Source: Ancylobacter aquaticus (GTDB lineage: Bacteria; Pseudomonadota; Alphaproteobacteria; Rhizobiales; Xanthobacteraceae). From it: a DNA stretch of 64,000 nt. A model generated the notes under the pieces. It was given only the letters and a program-made list of their open reading frames with translations. It searched no databases and was not told the origin of the DNA. The DNA is taken from assembly GCF_004339465.1 (NCBI RefSeq), contig NZ_SMFY01000002.1, forward strand, positions 1,302,001-1,366,000, written 5' to 3'. Shown in pieces: positions 16,494-26,257 of the stretch; positions within the stretch are counted from its first letter, which is position 1, and each line of letters opens with the position of its first letter. A program made the translations under genes and the position numbers.

Positions 16494-17755
16494 TGATGGC
16501 CCTCCCCTTCCAGCGGATGACCGCCGTGGCGGCTGGGTACGAGGTAGTCGGCAGAAAGGTCCGCGAGCCTGTTCAAGCCGAGCAGCGCCATGTTTCGATC
16601 AATCTCGCTTTTCAGGATTTCGGAGGCGTGCGCCGCCGCCTCGGCCTGTCCCAGCGCGGCCGCGTAGAGATAGGGCCGCCCGACCAGCACCGCGTCCGCG
16701 CCCAGCGCCATGGCTTTCAGGACGTCGCTGCCGCGTCGGATGCCGCCGTCGATGATGATCGACATCGCGGGGAGCGCCGCGCGTATCCGGGGAAGCACAT
16801 GCAGCGGCGGCACGGCGTAATCGAGCTGACGGCCGCCATGGCTGGAAAGGATGATGCCATCGACCCCCGCCTCCCTGGCGAGGACCGCGTCGTCGAGCGA
16901 GAGCACGCCCTTGAGAACCAGATTGCCCTGCCATTGCTCACGGATCGCCCGGACATGGTCCCAGGAGAAGCGATCGCGATCGCTGAAGTTTCGCCCCAGG
17001 CTTCGCGAGAACATGGGGGGCCCTCTTTCGGCGTCCATATTCTCGAAATGCGGGATGCCACGGTTGAGGAAGGTCCGGATCAAGGTGCCCACCAGCCAGC
17101 GCGGGTGCAGGGCACAGTCGAGCGCGACACGCGGCGTTATGCGGATTGGCATGCTGTAGCCATTGCGCACATTGTTCTCGCGATTTCCGGGCACCGGCGC
17201 ATCAATGGTCACGACCAGCGTCTTGCAGCCGGCACGAGCCACGCGCTCCACCATCCTGCCGATACGGCCCCGGTCGCCGGCGAGATAGGCCTGGAACCAC
17301 ACATGGGGGTGGCGGGACTGAACCTCTTCCAGCGGGATCAGCGACGATGCGCTCATGATCATCGGCTGGTTGAGCCGCGCGCCGGCCTCGGCCAGGGCGA
17401 GGTCGCCGCAATAGGCGGCAATGGCCGACCCGCCCATGGGCGCGATGCCGAAGGGTACATCGTAGCGGTGCCCGAAAAGATCGATGCCCTGGTCGCGCAC
17501 GGCCACGTCGCGCAAGGCGCGCGGCACGAACGCATAATCGGCATAGGCACTGGCGGCGAGGCGCTGGGCCGTGCCGGTTTCTACCGCGCCGGAGATGAAG
17601 CCGTAGATCATTCGCGGCAGGTAGGCGCGCGCCGCCGTCTCGAAGTCGTCGAGCGAGAGCATATGGCGCCAGCGATGGGAGGCGGCACTCGCAGAACCCT
17701 GGCGCAGGGGTGCGTCTACCAACCCCAGTTCCACGTCAATTTCTTCTTGCGACAC
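16490..17755 (-). CDS. FMN-dependent alpha-hydroxy-acid dehydrogenase (LldD/glycolate oxidase family)
   Basis: A 421-residue FMN enzyme with a 30-residue N-terminal extension. Typical motifs: PFGIAPMGGSAIA, WFQAYLAGDR, the catalytic His-containing SSHGGRQLDYAVPPL (family usually SNHGGRQLD) and the FMN-phosphate segment IDGGIRRGSDVLKAMALGADAVLVGRPYLYA. It oxidises 2-hydroxy acids to 2-oxo acids. It sits in an operon after a uronate-dehydrogenase-like gene, so a sugar-derived hydroxy acid is a sensible substrate. Ends overlapping the ModA-like gene. Confidence 0.9.
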   Translation of the reverse strand: MSQEEIDVELGLVDAPLRQGSASAASHRWRHMLSLDDFETAARAYLPRMIYGFISGAVETGTAQRLAASAYADYAFVPRALRDVAVRDQGIDLFGHRYDVPFGIAPMGGSAIAAYCGDLALAEAGARLNQPMIMSASSLIPLEEVQSRHPHVWFQAYLAGDRGRIGRMVERVARAGCKTLVVTIDAPVPGNRENNVRNGYSMPIRITPRVALDCALHPRWLVGTLIRTFLNRGIPHFENMDAERGPPMFSRSLGRNFSDRDRFSWDHVRAIREQWQGNLVLKGVLSLDDAVLAREAGVDGIILSSHGGRQLDYAVPPLHVLPRIRAALPAMSIIIDGGIRRGSDVLKAMALGADAVLVGRPYLYAAALGQAEAAAHASEILKSEIDRNMALLGLNRLADLSADYLVPSRHGGHPLEGEGHQ

Positions 17756-17784
17756 GTTTTTATCCTCAGCGCAAACGCGCCGCG

Positions 17785-18597
17785 TCAGGTGATGCGATCG
17801 ATGGAACCGTCGAATTCGGCGGCACAGAAGGGGCCACCCTGGAACGACGCTTCGACGGACTCTTCCTTCATGGCCTCATCGCCCAGATCCTGCGCATAGT
17901 CCTCGGCACAATCCTGCGGCTCGTAGCCAATTGTCTGGGCGCCGATATTGTCGTACCAGCCGCGCTTGTTAGCCGAAACACCGTAAACAATCTCGAAGTG
18001 CAACGGCCCCTGCCACAGGCAGGACACGGCGAGGCGTGCCATGTCGGCGGGGCTCAGCCAGAGGCTGAGCATCCGGCGATTGGTGGGACGCGGGCGGAAC
18101 TGGCCGATCCGCAGGCTGATCGTCTCGATCCCATGCTTGTCGGCATACAGACGCCCGACCGCCTCGCCGAACACCTTGCTCACGCCATAGCGCGAATCCG
18201 GTCGGGGGGTCTCGTCCTGTCCGACGGTCGTCGAGCGGCGATAGAAGCCCATCGCGTGGTTCGAGCTGGCGAACACCACCCGACTGACGCCGGCAATGCG
18301 GGCCGCCTCGTATATGTTGAACGTTCCGTCGATGTTGACGTCGCGAATGTCCTGCCACGCCCCTTCGATCGGGATGCCCCCGAAATGGTAGACGATATCA
18401 ACGCCCTGCATGGCCTTCGCGGTGGCGGCAGCGTCGCGCAGGTCGAAGGCAAAGGACTGCTCGTGCGGCGCCTCAGGAATGACATCGACGAGATCGCTGC
18501 AGCGCATCAGCTCGCAATGGGGGCGAAGAGCATCGCGCAGCACGTTCCCGATGCCGCCGGCGGCGCCTGTAATCAAGATGTTCCGAAAACGCGTCAT
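17785..18597 (-). CDS. NAD-dependent epimerase/dehydratase, uronate dehydrogenase-like
   Basis: A 270-residue extended short-chain dehydrogenase from ATG 18597; an upstream in-frame start adds 20 unlikely residues. It carries the nucleotide-binding TGAAGGIG (10-17), Ser111/112, Tyr137 and Lys141 (YGVSK). Several segments match bacterial uronate dehydrogenase: FASSNHAMGFY, RIGQFRPRPTNRRMLSLW, and YGVSANKRGWYDN. Udh oxidises hexuronates to aldarolactones, which fits the SMP-30 lactonase at 31903. First gene of the minus-strand operon; a LacI-type operator overlaps its predicted promoter. Confidence 0.8.
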   Translation of the reverse strand: MTRFRNILITGAAGGIGNVLRDALRPHCELMRCSDLVDVIPEAPHEQSFAFDLRDAAATAKAMQGVDIVYHFGGIPIEGAWQDIRDVNIDGTFNIYEAARIAGVSRVVFASSNHAMGFYRRSTTVGQDETPRPDSRYGVSKVFGEAVGRLYADKHGIETISLRIGQFRPRPTNRRMLSLWLSPADMARLAVSCLWQGPLHFEIVYGVSANKRGWYDNIGAQTIGYEPQDCAEDYAQDLGDEAMKEESVEASFQGGPFCAAEFDGSIDRIT

Positions 18598-18666
18598 GGC
18601 GGTCCGTGTCAGGGATCGGCCGGTGGGACAGCACGTCGTCCAGGACACCGAGCCCATTCAAATTGA

Positions 18667-18712
18667 GAAAGCGCTTACAAATGAGCGTAGTGACGGCCCG
18701 TTTGAGTGTCAA
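18667..18712 (-). promoter_or_regulatory. Promoter and LacI-type operator for the uronate-dehydrogenase operon
   Basis: On the minus strand, a TTGACA (18712-18707), a 17-bp spacer and TACGCT (18689-18684) form a sigma70-like promoter. GTAAGCGCTTTC (18678-18667) follows six bases later, overlapping the expected start of transcription. The same 12-mer recurs at 18833-18844 in the opposite orientation, part of a 14-bp shared block. Confidence 0.65.
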
Positions 18713-18803
18713 CCGCCGTCGCGACGAAGCCTGACCGGGCGTCTCTTACGCTCTGGAGAACCACTACAACGACAGGCTCCAGCGAACTTGTCGCGTTGAG
18801 CTG

Positions 18804-18844
18804 TTGACAGCACGGGACAGGTTGCGCAGCATGTAAGCGCTTTC
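18804..18844 (+). promoter_or_regulatory. Promoter and LacI-type operator for the bicupin operon
   Basis: TTGACA (18804-18809), a 17-bp spacer and CAGCAT (18827-18832) are followed at once by GTAAGCGCTTTC (18833-18844). The layout mirrors the divergent promoter at 18667-18712. GAAAGCGCTTAC-like palindromes with a central CG are typical LacI/GntR-family operators; a LacI-type gene lies at 30770. Confidence 0.65.
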
Positions 18845-18893
18845 TAGGCATGTCCATCTATTGGGCTACCTCAAGGTAATCGAAAGGTCGAGG

Positions 18894-19568
18894 ATGGGAA
18901 CCCTTATGCGGCTGGCATCGCTGTCGGCCCCCGCGCAACGCAACGAGAACCATCGCCTCGTCCGCGTCGTGTTCACGAACAACGACCTGGTCAACAGCCG
19001 CATCATGGGCGTCGAGCAGTCGATCTACTTCGCATCCGGCAGTTCGCCGGTGCATGCGGAAAGCCCGACGGAGGAGATCATGTATTTCCGTCGCGGCACT
19101 GGCAAAGTGCTGCTGGGCAACAGCTATGTGGATGTGCGGCCCGGCAGTGCCGTCGCCATCCCGACCGGCATCGAGCACCACGTCGTCAATTCCGGCCGGG
19201 ATGTGCTGGAGCACATACTGATTTCCGCCGAGATTGGCGACCGGAAGGCCGAGGCGTCCTATTCCGCGCAGCCGGGGGACTGCCTGCCCGAAGACCAGTC
19301 GCGGCTCCTCAGCCGGCTGGAGTGTCGCCGCTTCACCGTTGCGGAAGACGGGCAGTCCACACTGTCGGATTTCGCCGGCCACGAAAGCGTCTACTCGCTT
19401 TCCTCAGGCTTCGCGATCGCCCATGTGCAGCTCGCCGGCACCGAATATGAATGGCAGTACGCGCTGGACGCATCCGACTGCATGTGGATCCCTCCGGGAG
19501 TGCCGCATTACTTCCGCAATATCGGCGACACGCCGCTGAACATCGTCCAGTTCCAGTGCCGCAGTTGA
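18894..19568 (+). CDS. Bicupin domain protein
   Basis: About 224 residues from ATG 18894 (TTG at 18861 or ATG at 18906 are alternatives). Two cupin barrels are visible: the first around MYFRRGTGKVLLG...VAIPTGIEHHVVN and the second around the C-terminal WIPPGVPHYFRNIG. Bicupins act as metal-dependent isomerases, hydrolases or ligand binders. It is the first gene after the operator-controlled promoter and precedes a carbamoylase-type hydrolase. A ureidoglycine-type aminohydrolase role is imaginable from the neighbour but not supported by motifs I can confirm. Confidence 0.75.
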   Translation: MGTLMRLASLSAPAQRNENHRLVRVVFTNNDLVNSRIMGVEQSIYFASGSSPVHAESPTEEIMYFRRGTGKVLLGNSYVDVRPGSAVAIPTGIEHHVVNSGRDVLEHILISAEIGDRKAEASYSAQPGDCLPEDQSRLLSRLECRRFTVAEDGQSTLSDFAGHESVYSLSSGFAIAHVQLAGTEYEWQYALDASDCMWIPPGVPHYFRNIGDTPLNIVQFQCRS

Positions 19569-19575
19569 TCGTGAC

Positions 19576-19612
19576 GCGCCGCGCGCCGGGCCCGCCCCCG
19601 GCTGCGCGGCGC
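19576..19612 (+). terminator. GC-rich hairpin downstream of bicupin gene
   Basis: GCGCCGCG (19576-19583) pairs with CGCGGCGC (19605-19612), with an inner CCGGG (19586-19590)/CCCGG (19597-19601) pairing. It follows the bicupin stop by 8 bases, before the carbamoylase-type gene. No U-run follows, so it could be attenuating or stabilising. Confidence 0.45.
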
Positions 19613-19656
19613 TGACGGCGCCCGCCCCCCCAATCGACCTGCTGAAAGGACGCGAC

Positions 19657-20925
<1,269 letters not shown>

Positions 20926-20998
20926 CTTGATTGAAGAATATTTACGCACATTGCTTTAATAATAAGCACGATACGGCCATTTTATTCAGAAGGTTCGA

Positions 20999-21044
20999 TT
21001 GACACACTGAAAAAACTTTGGCAATTTTTTATGAAAGCGTTTTC
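20999..21044 (+). promoter_or_regulatory. Promoter and LacI-type operator for the sugar ABC importer operon
   Basis: The 226-bp gap (20926-21151) is AT-rich. It holds TTGACA at 20999-21004, a 17-bp spacer to a weak CAATTT, and GAAAGCGTTTTC at 21033-21044, a variant of the operator GAAAGCGCTTAC found twice near 18.7-18.8 kb. A short inverted repeat GGTCA-TTTAT-TGACC follows at 21075-21089. Control by the LacI-type regulator encoded at 30770 is inferred. Confidence 0.55.
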
Positions 21045-21151
21045 GGCGAAATAATAAAAGATAGAACGTCTTTGGGTCATTTATTGACCGCGCGTATCAA
21101 TGCGTAAACGCCGCTGCGTGACCTGTTGTACTAGCAACGTCAGAGGGTTCT

Positions 21152-22087
21152 ATGAGAGTGAAATCGTTTATTCTGGGGCTGGGTGCGGCGTCCGCGCTGG
21201 TCCTGGCGACGATGCCGCCCGCCGCCGCCCAGCAGAAGCGTATCGCGCTGGTTCAGGCGCACCAGGAATCGCGCTTCCGCATCGACCTGAACAAGGGCGC
21301 GGAGGACAAGGCGAAGGAGCTCGGCTACACGCTGACCATCTATAACGCCAACAACAACCCCGCTTTGCAGAACGATGCGGTCGAAACCTATGTCAATGAC
21401 AAGGTCGACATCATTCTCGTTCTGGCCATCGACGCCAACGCGATCAAGCCCTCGATCGAGGATGCGGTGGCCGCCGGCATTCCGGTGCTCGCGGTCGACA
21501 CGGTGGTCGACGGCAAGAACATCTCCAATATCGGCGTCGACAACAAGGACGCCGGTCGCGATATCGGGCGGCGTGTCGGCGAATATCTGAAGTCGACCGG
21601 CAAGACGGAAGTCGGCACCGTCGGGGCGTTGAATTCCTTCATCCAGAACCTTCGGATGGACGGGTTCAAGGAAGGCCTGGCAGAAGTCGCCCCCGAGGCG
21701 AAGATCGTCGGCGGCGTCGACGGACAGAATGTCCAGAACATCGCGCAGAACGCCGCCGAGGCGCTCGTCGCGGCCCATCCCGACCTGTCCGTCATCTATG
21801 CCAGCGGCGAACCGGCACTTGTCGGCGCCATGGCGGCCATCAGGTCGCGGGACGCCACCGATCGTATCAAGCTGTTCGGGTGGGATCTCAATGCCCAGGC
21901 GATTCAGGCGATCGACGAGGGCTGGCTCGACACGGTGGTCCAGCAGGAAGCCTACCGCATGGGCGCCGCCGCCGTCTCCACCGCCGCCGACGTGCTGAAC
22001 GGCAAGGACGTTCCCGCGACCGTCGGCGTTCCCGTTACCTTTGTCGGCAAAAGCAACGTGGACCAGTTTCGCGGTCGCTTCAAGTAG
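21152..22087 (+). CDS. Sugar ABC transporter substrate-binding protein (RbsB/FrcB type)
   Basis: A 311-residue periplasmic binding protein with a Sec signal peptide (LGLGAASALVLATMPPAAAQ, cleavage near residue 27). The mature part belongs to Peripla_BP_4: KGAEDKAKELGYTL, VDIILVLAIDANAI, GIPVLAVDTVVDG. It binds a sugar or sugar derivative and delivers it to the permease at 22906. First gene of an operon under a LacI-type operator. Confidence 0.92.
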   Translation: MRVKSFILGLGAASALVLATMPPAAAQQKRIALVQAHQESRFRIDLNKGAEDKAKELGYTLTIYNANNNPALQNDAVETYVNDKVDIILVLAIDANAIKPSIEDAVAAGIPVLAVDTVVDGKNISNIGVDNKDAGRDIGRRVGEYLKSTGKTEVGTVGALNSFIQNLRMDGFKEGLAEVAPEAKIVGGVDGQNVQNIAQNAAEALVAAHPDLSVIYASGEPALVGAMAAIRSRDATDRIKLFGWDLNAQAIQAIDEGWLDTVVQQEAYRMGAAAVSTAADVLNGKDVPATVGVPVTFVGKSNVDQFRGRFK

Positions 22088-22099
22088 AGGGAGGCAGTG

Positions 22100-22891
22100 A
22101 TGCTGCGCGAGAACAACGGCGCCCTGGCGCCTCGCCCACGCGTGGATATGCGGGGCATCACGAAGACCTACGGTCCGATCCGCTCGCTCCGGGGTGTCGA
22201 TCTCTCCCTCGCGCCGGGCGAGGTGCTGGGTCTCGTCGGCGACAACGGCGCCGGAAAGTCGACCCTTACCAAGGTCCTGTCGGGAGCGGTCACTCCCGAC
22301 GGCGGAACCATCTCCATCGACGGGGAAGAGGTTCGCTTCAACAACCCTGCCGATGCGCGCCGCAAGCGGATCGAGATGGTCTATCAGGACCTCTCCCTGT
22401 GCGACACGGTGGACGTCGCCGGCAACCTGTTCATGGGCCGGGAACTCACCCGGTCGTTCGCGGGCATTCCCCTGCTCGCTCACGATGCCATGCATGAGCG
22501 GGCGCGGATCATGCTTCAGGGGCTAGGCATTCGCATCCCCGACACGCACGCTTTGGTCGGCAATCTCTCCGGCGGCCAGCGGCAGGCCATCGCCATCTCG
22601 CGGGCGATCTCGTTCGAGCCCCTCGTGCTCATCATGGACGAGCCCACCGCCGCGCTGGCGGTCGCGGAAGTCGAGGCAGTGCTGGAGATCATCCGCAATG
22701 TCAGCAAGATGGGCGTCAGCGTCATCCTTGTGACCCATCGCCTGCAGGACCTCTTCCTCGTCTGCAACCGCATAATGGTCATGTACGAGGGCACCAACGT
22801 CGCCACGCCCGAGGTCGCCAGCACGAGCCTCTCCGAAATCGTCGAGTTGATCGTCGGCCACAAATTCGAGGCCGCATCGGCCCGCGCCTAG
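22100..22891 (+). CDS. Sugar ABC transporter ATP-binding protein, single-domain (FrcA-like)
   Basis: A 263-residue ATPase from ATG 22100, preceded by a GAGGGAGG site. Walker A GDNGAGKSTLTKVL, signature NLSGGQRQAIAISRAI and Walker B LVLIMDEPTAAL are intact. Most ribose-type ATPases have two fused domains of about 500 residues; this one has a single domain like the fructose FrcA protein, so a homodimer is expected. Lies 12 bases after the binding-protein gene. Confidence 0.9.
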   Translation: MLRENNGALAPRPRVDMRGITKTYGPIRSLRGVDLSLAPGEVLGLVGDNGAGKSTLTKVLSGAVTPDGGTISIDGEEVRFNNPADARRKRIEMVYQDLSLCDTVDVAGNLFMGRELTRSFAGIPLLAHDAMHERARIMLQGLGIRIPDTHALVGNLSGGQRQAIAISRAISFEPLVLIMDEPTAALAVAEVEAVLEIIRNVSKMGVSVILVTHRLQDLFLVCNRIMVMYEGTNVATPEVASTSLSEIVELIVGHKFEAASARA

Positions 22892-22905
22892 TAAGGGAAG
22901 TGAGC

Positions 22906-23922
22906 ATGCCCCGCGTCTCCGCGACCGAAGCCGCCAGTTTGCGCTACGTGAAGCAGTCCTTCTGGAAGGACGCCCTGACGAACCACCCCGGCGTGATCAG
23001 CATCGCCGTGTTCGTGCTCGTCGTTGCCACCACCTTTTCGATCATCACCGACAATTTCCTGACCGTTCACAATCTGCTCGCCGTGCTTCGGCAGGCCGCG
23101 CCGCTCTGCATCGCGGCGGCGGCGATGACCTTTGTCATCACCACCGGGGGCATCGACCTGTCGGTGGGGTCGGTGGGTGCCGTCGCCGGCGTGCTCGCCT
23201 CGACGGCGATGCACGGCTGGGGCGTGCCGGTGCTGCCGGCGATCATGCTGGCGCTTCTGGTGGGCGCGTGCATCGGCTCCGTCCACGGCTATCTGATCGC
23301 CTTTCAGGGAATCCCGCCCTTCATCGTCACGCTGACATCGCTGTTCATCTATCGCGGCGTGGCGCTGCTGCTGACCGAGGGCTACTCGATCCCCATTCCC
23401 TCCGACAGCATCCTCGCGTTCCTCGGCCGTGGGTGGGTGCTGGGCATTCCGATGCCGGTGCTGCTCGCCGGCGCCACGCTGGTGGCCGCCTATATCGCGC
23501 TCAACCACACGCGCTTCGGCCGTTATGTTGTCGGCGTCGGCTCGAATGCGGAAGGTGTCCGCCGCTCCGGCGTCAGCATTCGCAAGGTCCGCACGCTCGT
23601 CTACATCTGGAGCAGCGTCGCGGCGGCGGCCGCCGGCCTGATCCTCACCGCCCGGCTGGGCAGTGGGTCGGCCAATCAGGGCGTGATGTTTGAACTCGAC
23701 GTCATCGCCGCCGTCGTTCTCGGCAGCACCAGCCTGTTCGGCGGGCGCGGCTCCATCGTCGGGACCATCCTCGGCGTGCTGGCGATCTCGATGATCGTCA
23801 ATGGCCTGATCCTCGCGCATGTCTCGCCCTACTACACCCAGATAGCGACCGGCCTGATCATCATCCTGGCGATCTGGTTCAACACCTGGCTGCTCGACCG
23901 CCCCGCGCGGCGGGTGGGCTGA
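22906..23922 (+). CDS. Sugar ABC transporter permease (RbsC/FrcC type)
   Basis: A 338-residue inner-membrane permease from ATG 22906; a GTG two codons earlier is possible. The family motif TTGGIDLSVGSVGAVAGV and LFGGRGSIVGTILG are present, with about eight to ten hydrophobic helices. Homodimeric channel for the sugar importer, tightly linked to the ATPase gene upstream and the phosphotriesterase-family gene 7 bases downstream. Confidence 0.92.
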   Translation: MPRVSATEAASLRYVKQSFWKDALTNHPGVISIAVFVLVVATTFSIITDNFLTVHNLLAVLRQAAPLCIAAAAMTFVITTGGIDLSVGSVGAVAGVLASTAMHGWGVPVLPAIMLALLVGACIGSVHGYLIAFQGIPPFIVTLTSLFIYRGVALLLTEGYSIPIPSDSILAFLGRGWVLGIPMPVLLAGATLVAAYIALNHTRFGRYVVGVGSNAEGVRRSGVSIRKVRTLVYIWSSVAAAAAGLILTARLGSGSANQGVMFELDVIAAVVLGSTSLFGGRGSIVGTILGVLAISMIVNGLILAHVSPYYTQIATGLIIILAIWFNTWLLDRPARRVG

Positions 23923-23929
23923 GGTCGAG

Positions 23930-25030
23930 ATGTCCGCGGGATCGATCTTCCGTCACCCGAACCCGCTGCCGGTTGGCGTCGACAGCGGGCACGCGATGAC
24001 GGTTCTCGGGCCCGTTCCCGTCGCGAAACTGGGCGTTACCCTCACCCATGAGCACATTCTGCTCGACGCCTCGAAGAAATGGCGACCGCCCTGCACCTGC
24101 TCGCAGATGGGCTTTGCCGAGCGGCCGGTCTCCCAGGACATGCTCGGGGAACTCCGGCTGAACCCGATCGGCAATCGCGACAATTGCATGCTTCTGGATG
24201 TCGCTCTCGCCATCGACGAGCTAATGATGTTCCGGGAACTGGGCGGCGAGAGCCTGGTCGACGCCACCAATGTCGGCGTGGGTCGCGATCCGGCAGCGCT
24301 TCAGCGTATTTCGCGCCGCACCGGACTGAACATCATCATGGGCTCGGGCTTCTACCTCGAACCCTCGCATCCGGACTATGTCCGCGAGGCGTCCGTCGAA
24401 CAGCTTGCCGAGAAGATCATCCACGATGTCGGCGGCGGACCGGAGCAGCCCGCCGTCATCGCCGGCCTCATCGGCGAGATCGGCGTGTCGCCCGAGTTCA
24501 CCGCCGAGGAGGAGAAGTGCCTGCGGGCGGGTGCGCGCGCCGCCGCGCGCACGGGCGTGCCTCTCTCGGTGCATCTGCCGGGATGGCTGCGCCTGGGTGA
24601 GCGCGTCCTCGACATCACGGAGGCGGAAGGCGCCGATCCCCGCCACACCATCCTCTGCCACATGAATCCGAGCGGGGAGGATACCGACTATCAGCATCGC
24701 CTGGCACGCCGGGGCGTGTTTCTCGGCTACGACATGATCGGCATTGATTTCTTCTTCGCCGAGAAGAACACGCAGGCACCCTCGGACGAGCAGAACGCGA
24801 TCGCCATACGCCGGCTGATCGATGCCGGCTTTCTCCAGCAGATACTCATCTCCCACGACGTCTTCCTGAAGATGATGCTCGTCCGATATGGCGGGCATGG
24901 ATACGGGCACATCCTGCGCAATTTCGTTCCTCGCCTTCGCCGGCATGGCGTGAACGACGAGCAACTCGAAACATTACTGATCGAGAATCCGAGATACGTC
25001 TTCTCACGCAGAGAGACGGCCGCGGCGTGA
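23930..25030 (+). CDS. Phosphotriesterase-family metal-dependent hydrolase/lactonase
   Basis: A 366-residue amidohydrolase-fold enzyme. Metal ligands of the PTE/PHP family can be followed: His40-x-His42 (THEHILL), a bridging Glu in LIGEIGVSPE (where PTE itself has a carboxylated Lys), His in PLSVHLPGW, His in TILCHMNPSG and Asp in LISHDVFLKM. Such homologues often hydrolyse lactones or small phosphoesters. Position at the end of a sugar-importer operon suggests hydrolysis of an imported sugar derivative. N-terminal about 20 residues are extra. Confidence 0.82.
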   Translation: MSAGSIFRHPNPLPVGVDSGHAMTVLGPVPVAKLGVTLTHEHILLDASKKWRPPCTCSQMGFAERPVSQDMLGELRLNPIGNRDNCMLLDVALAIDELMMFRELGGESLVDATNVGVGRDPAALQRISRRTGLNIIMGSGFYLEPSHPDYVREASVEQLAEKIIHDVGGGPEQPAVIAGLIGEIGVSPEFTAEEEKCLRAGARAAARTGVPLSVHLPGWLRLGERVLDITEAEGADPRHTILCHMNPSGEDTDYQHRLARRGVFLGYDMIGIDFFFAEKNTQAPSDEQNAIAIRRLIDAGFLQQILISHDVFLKMMLVRYGGHGYGHILRNFVPRLRRHGVNDEQLETLLIENPRYVFSRRETAAA

Positions 25031-25137
25031 CTGCAACAAGCCGGTGTCCAGCGATGATGACGTCATAAGAAGGTCGAGCAACTCAAGCGGACCACGATCA
25101 AACCTCCAGAAATCACGCTCTTTCAAAGGGGAACTAC

Positions 25138-26232
25138 ATGAACACGACACGGATTAACGGAATTGCGGTAGGTGCCGCATGTCTGCTCATGGTCGGAGCC
25201 TCCGGCGCTGTTCGCGCGCAATCGGCCGAGCCGGCCGCCTGCCCGTCGCCGACGGAGGTGCAGGGCTTCCTCACCTGCGCCGATGTCGACGCCGCCAAAA
25301 AGGAAGGCGCCGTCGTCCTTTACGCTCCTGCCGGGCAGGAGCAGCAGCTTGCCGTCCTCAACGAGTTCAACAAGCTCTTTCCCGACATTCGCGTCCAGTC
25401 CATCTGGGCACAGACCGGCGCGCTCTTTGCCAAGGTCGAGCAGGAAGTGAAGACCGACAACACGCTGGTCGACGTGCTCGTGCTGTCGGACCCCACGCTG
25501 CTGCAGACGATGCAGAAGAACGACATTCTGTCGCCCTATGTCTCGCCCTCGCTGCAAGACATCGCCGACGTGAATGTGCAGAGCAAGCCGAAGGGCTATT
25601 GGACGTCGTGGGGCCTGGTGGCGACCACGCTCGTCTACAACACCGATACGATCGGCGAGAACCCGCCCAAGACCTGGAAGGACCTGATCGGCGACAAACG
25701 CTTCGCCGGCCGCAAGGCGAGCCTGAAGAACGCCACATCCGGCCTCCAGTTCGCGCAATGGGCCACGCTGGTCGATCTCTATGGCCGTGACTTCTGGGTC
25801 GAGGGAGTTGCCGGGCTCAATCCGATCGCCTTCGATTCCTTCACGCAGCAGTTCGACCGGCTCGTCGGTGGCGCGGATATGATGGCGATCAACGGCCAGA
25901 TTTCGGGCGCCATGCAGTACATCGAGAAGGGCGCCCCGCTGGAAATCCTCTATCCCGAGGACGGTGTGCCGGCGACCCTCGAAGGTGTCGGCGTGGTCAG
26001 GACAGCCCCGCACCCGCAGGCCGCGCGCCTTCTGGTCGACTACCTCCTCTCCAAGAAGGGGCAGGAAGTCATCGTCGAGAAGATGCAGTATTTCTCGCCG
26101 CGAAAGGACGTTGCCGCGCCTCCCGCCGCTCGCGCGCCCGAGAACGTGAAGTTCCTCGTTCCCGACTGGGACGCCATGGCCGACCGTCGCAAGACCTTTG
26201 AAGCCGACTGGCGCAAGGTCCTCGGTCAATAA
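25138..26232 (+). CDS. ABC transporter extracellular substrate-binding protein (FbpA/Fe-type family)
   Basis: A 364-residue binding protein with a Sec signal peptide (LLMVGASGAVRAQSAEPA, cleavage near residue 30). The body starts with VVLYAPAGQEQQLAVLNEFNKLFPDI and contains GLVATTLVYNTDTIGENPPKTWKDLIG, typical of the iron/phosphonate-like SBP family. Many members carry organic anions rather than iron. The upstream 107-bp gap contains a perfect palindrome ATGACGTCAT (25057-25066). Works with the permease and ATPase that follow. Confidence 0.88.
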   Translation: MNTTRINGIAVGAACLLMVGASGAVRAQSAEPAACPSPTEVQGFLTCADVDAAKKEGAVVLYAPAGQEQQLAVLNEFNKLFPDIRVQSIWAQTGALFAKVEQEVKTDNTLVDVLVLSDPTLLQTMQKNDILSPYVSPSLQDIADVNVQSKPKGYWTSWGLVATTLVYNTDTIGENPPKTWKDLIGDKRFAGRKASLKNATSGLQFAQWATLVDLYGRDFWVEGVAGLNPIAFDSFTQQFDRLVGGADMMAINGQISGAMQYIEKGAPLEILYPEDGVPATLEGVGVVRTAPHPQAARLLVDYLLSKKGQEVIVEKMQYFSPRKDVAAPPAARAPENVKFLVPDWDAMADRRKTFEADWRKVLGQ

Positions 26233-26257
26233 CTCCCCCTGACGGCGAAGGGTTGTG

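Noticed and set aside
16493-17899. A 468-codon plus-strand frame opposite the FMN dehydrogenase
   Set aside because: Antisense shadow; the minus frame has all FMN-dehydrogenase motifs.
25057-25066. Perfect palindrome ATGACGTCAT before the Fbp-type importer
   Set aside because: A single 10-bp palindrome with no second copy in the window and no candidate regulator; could be chance.
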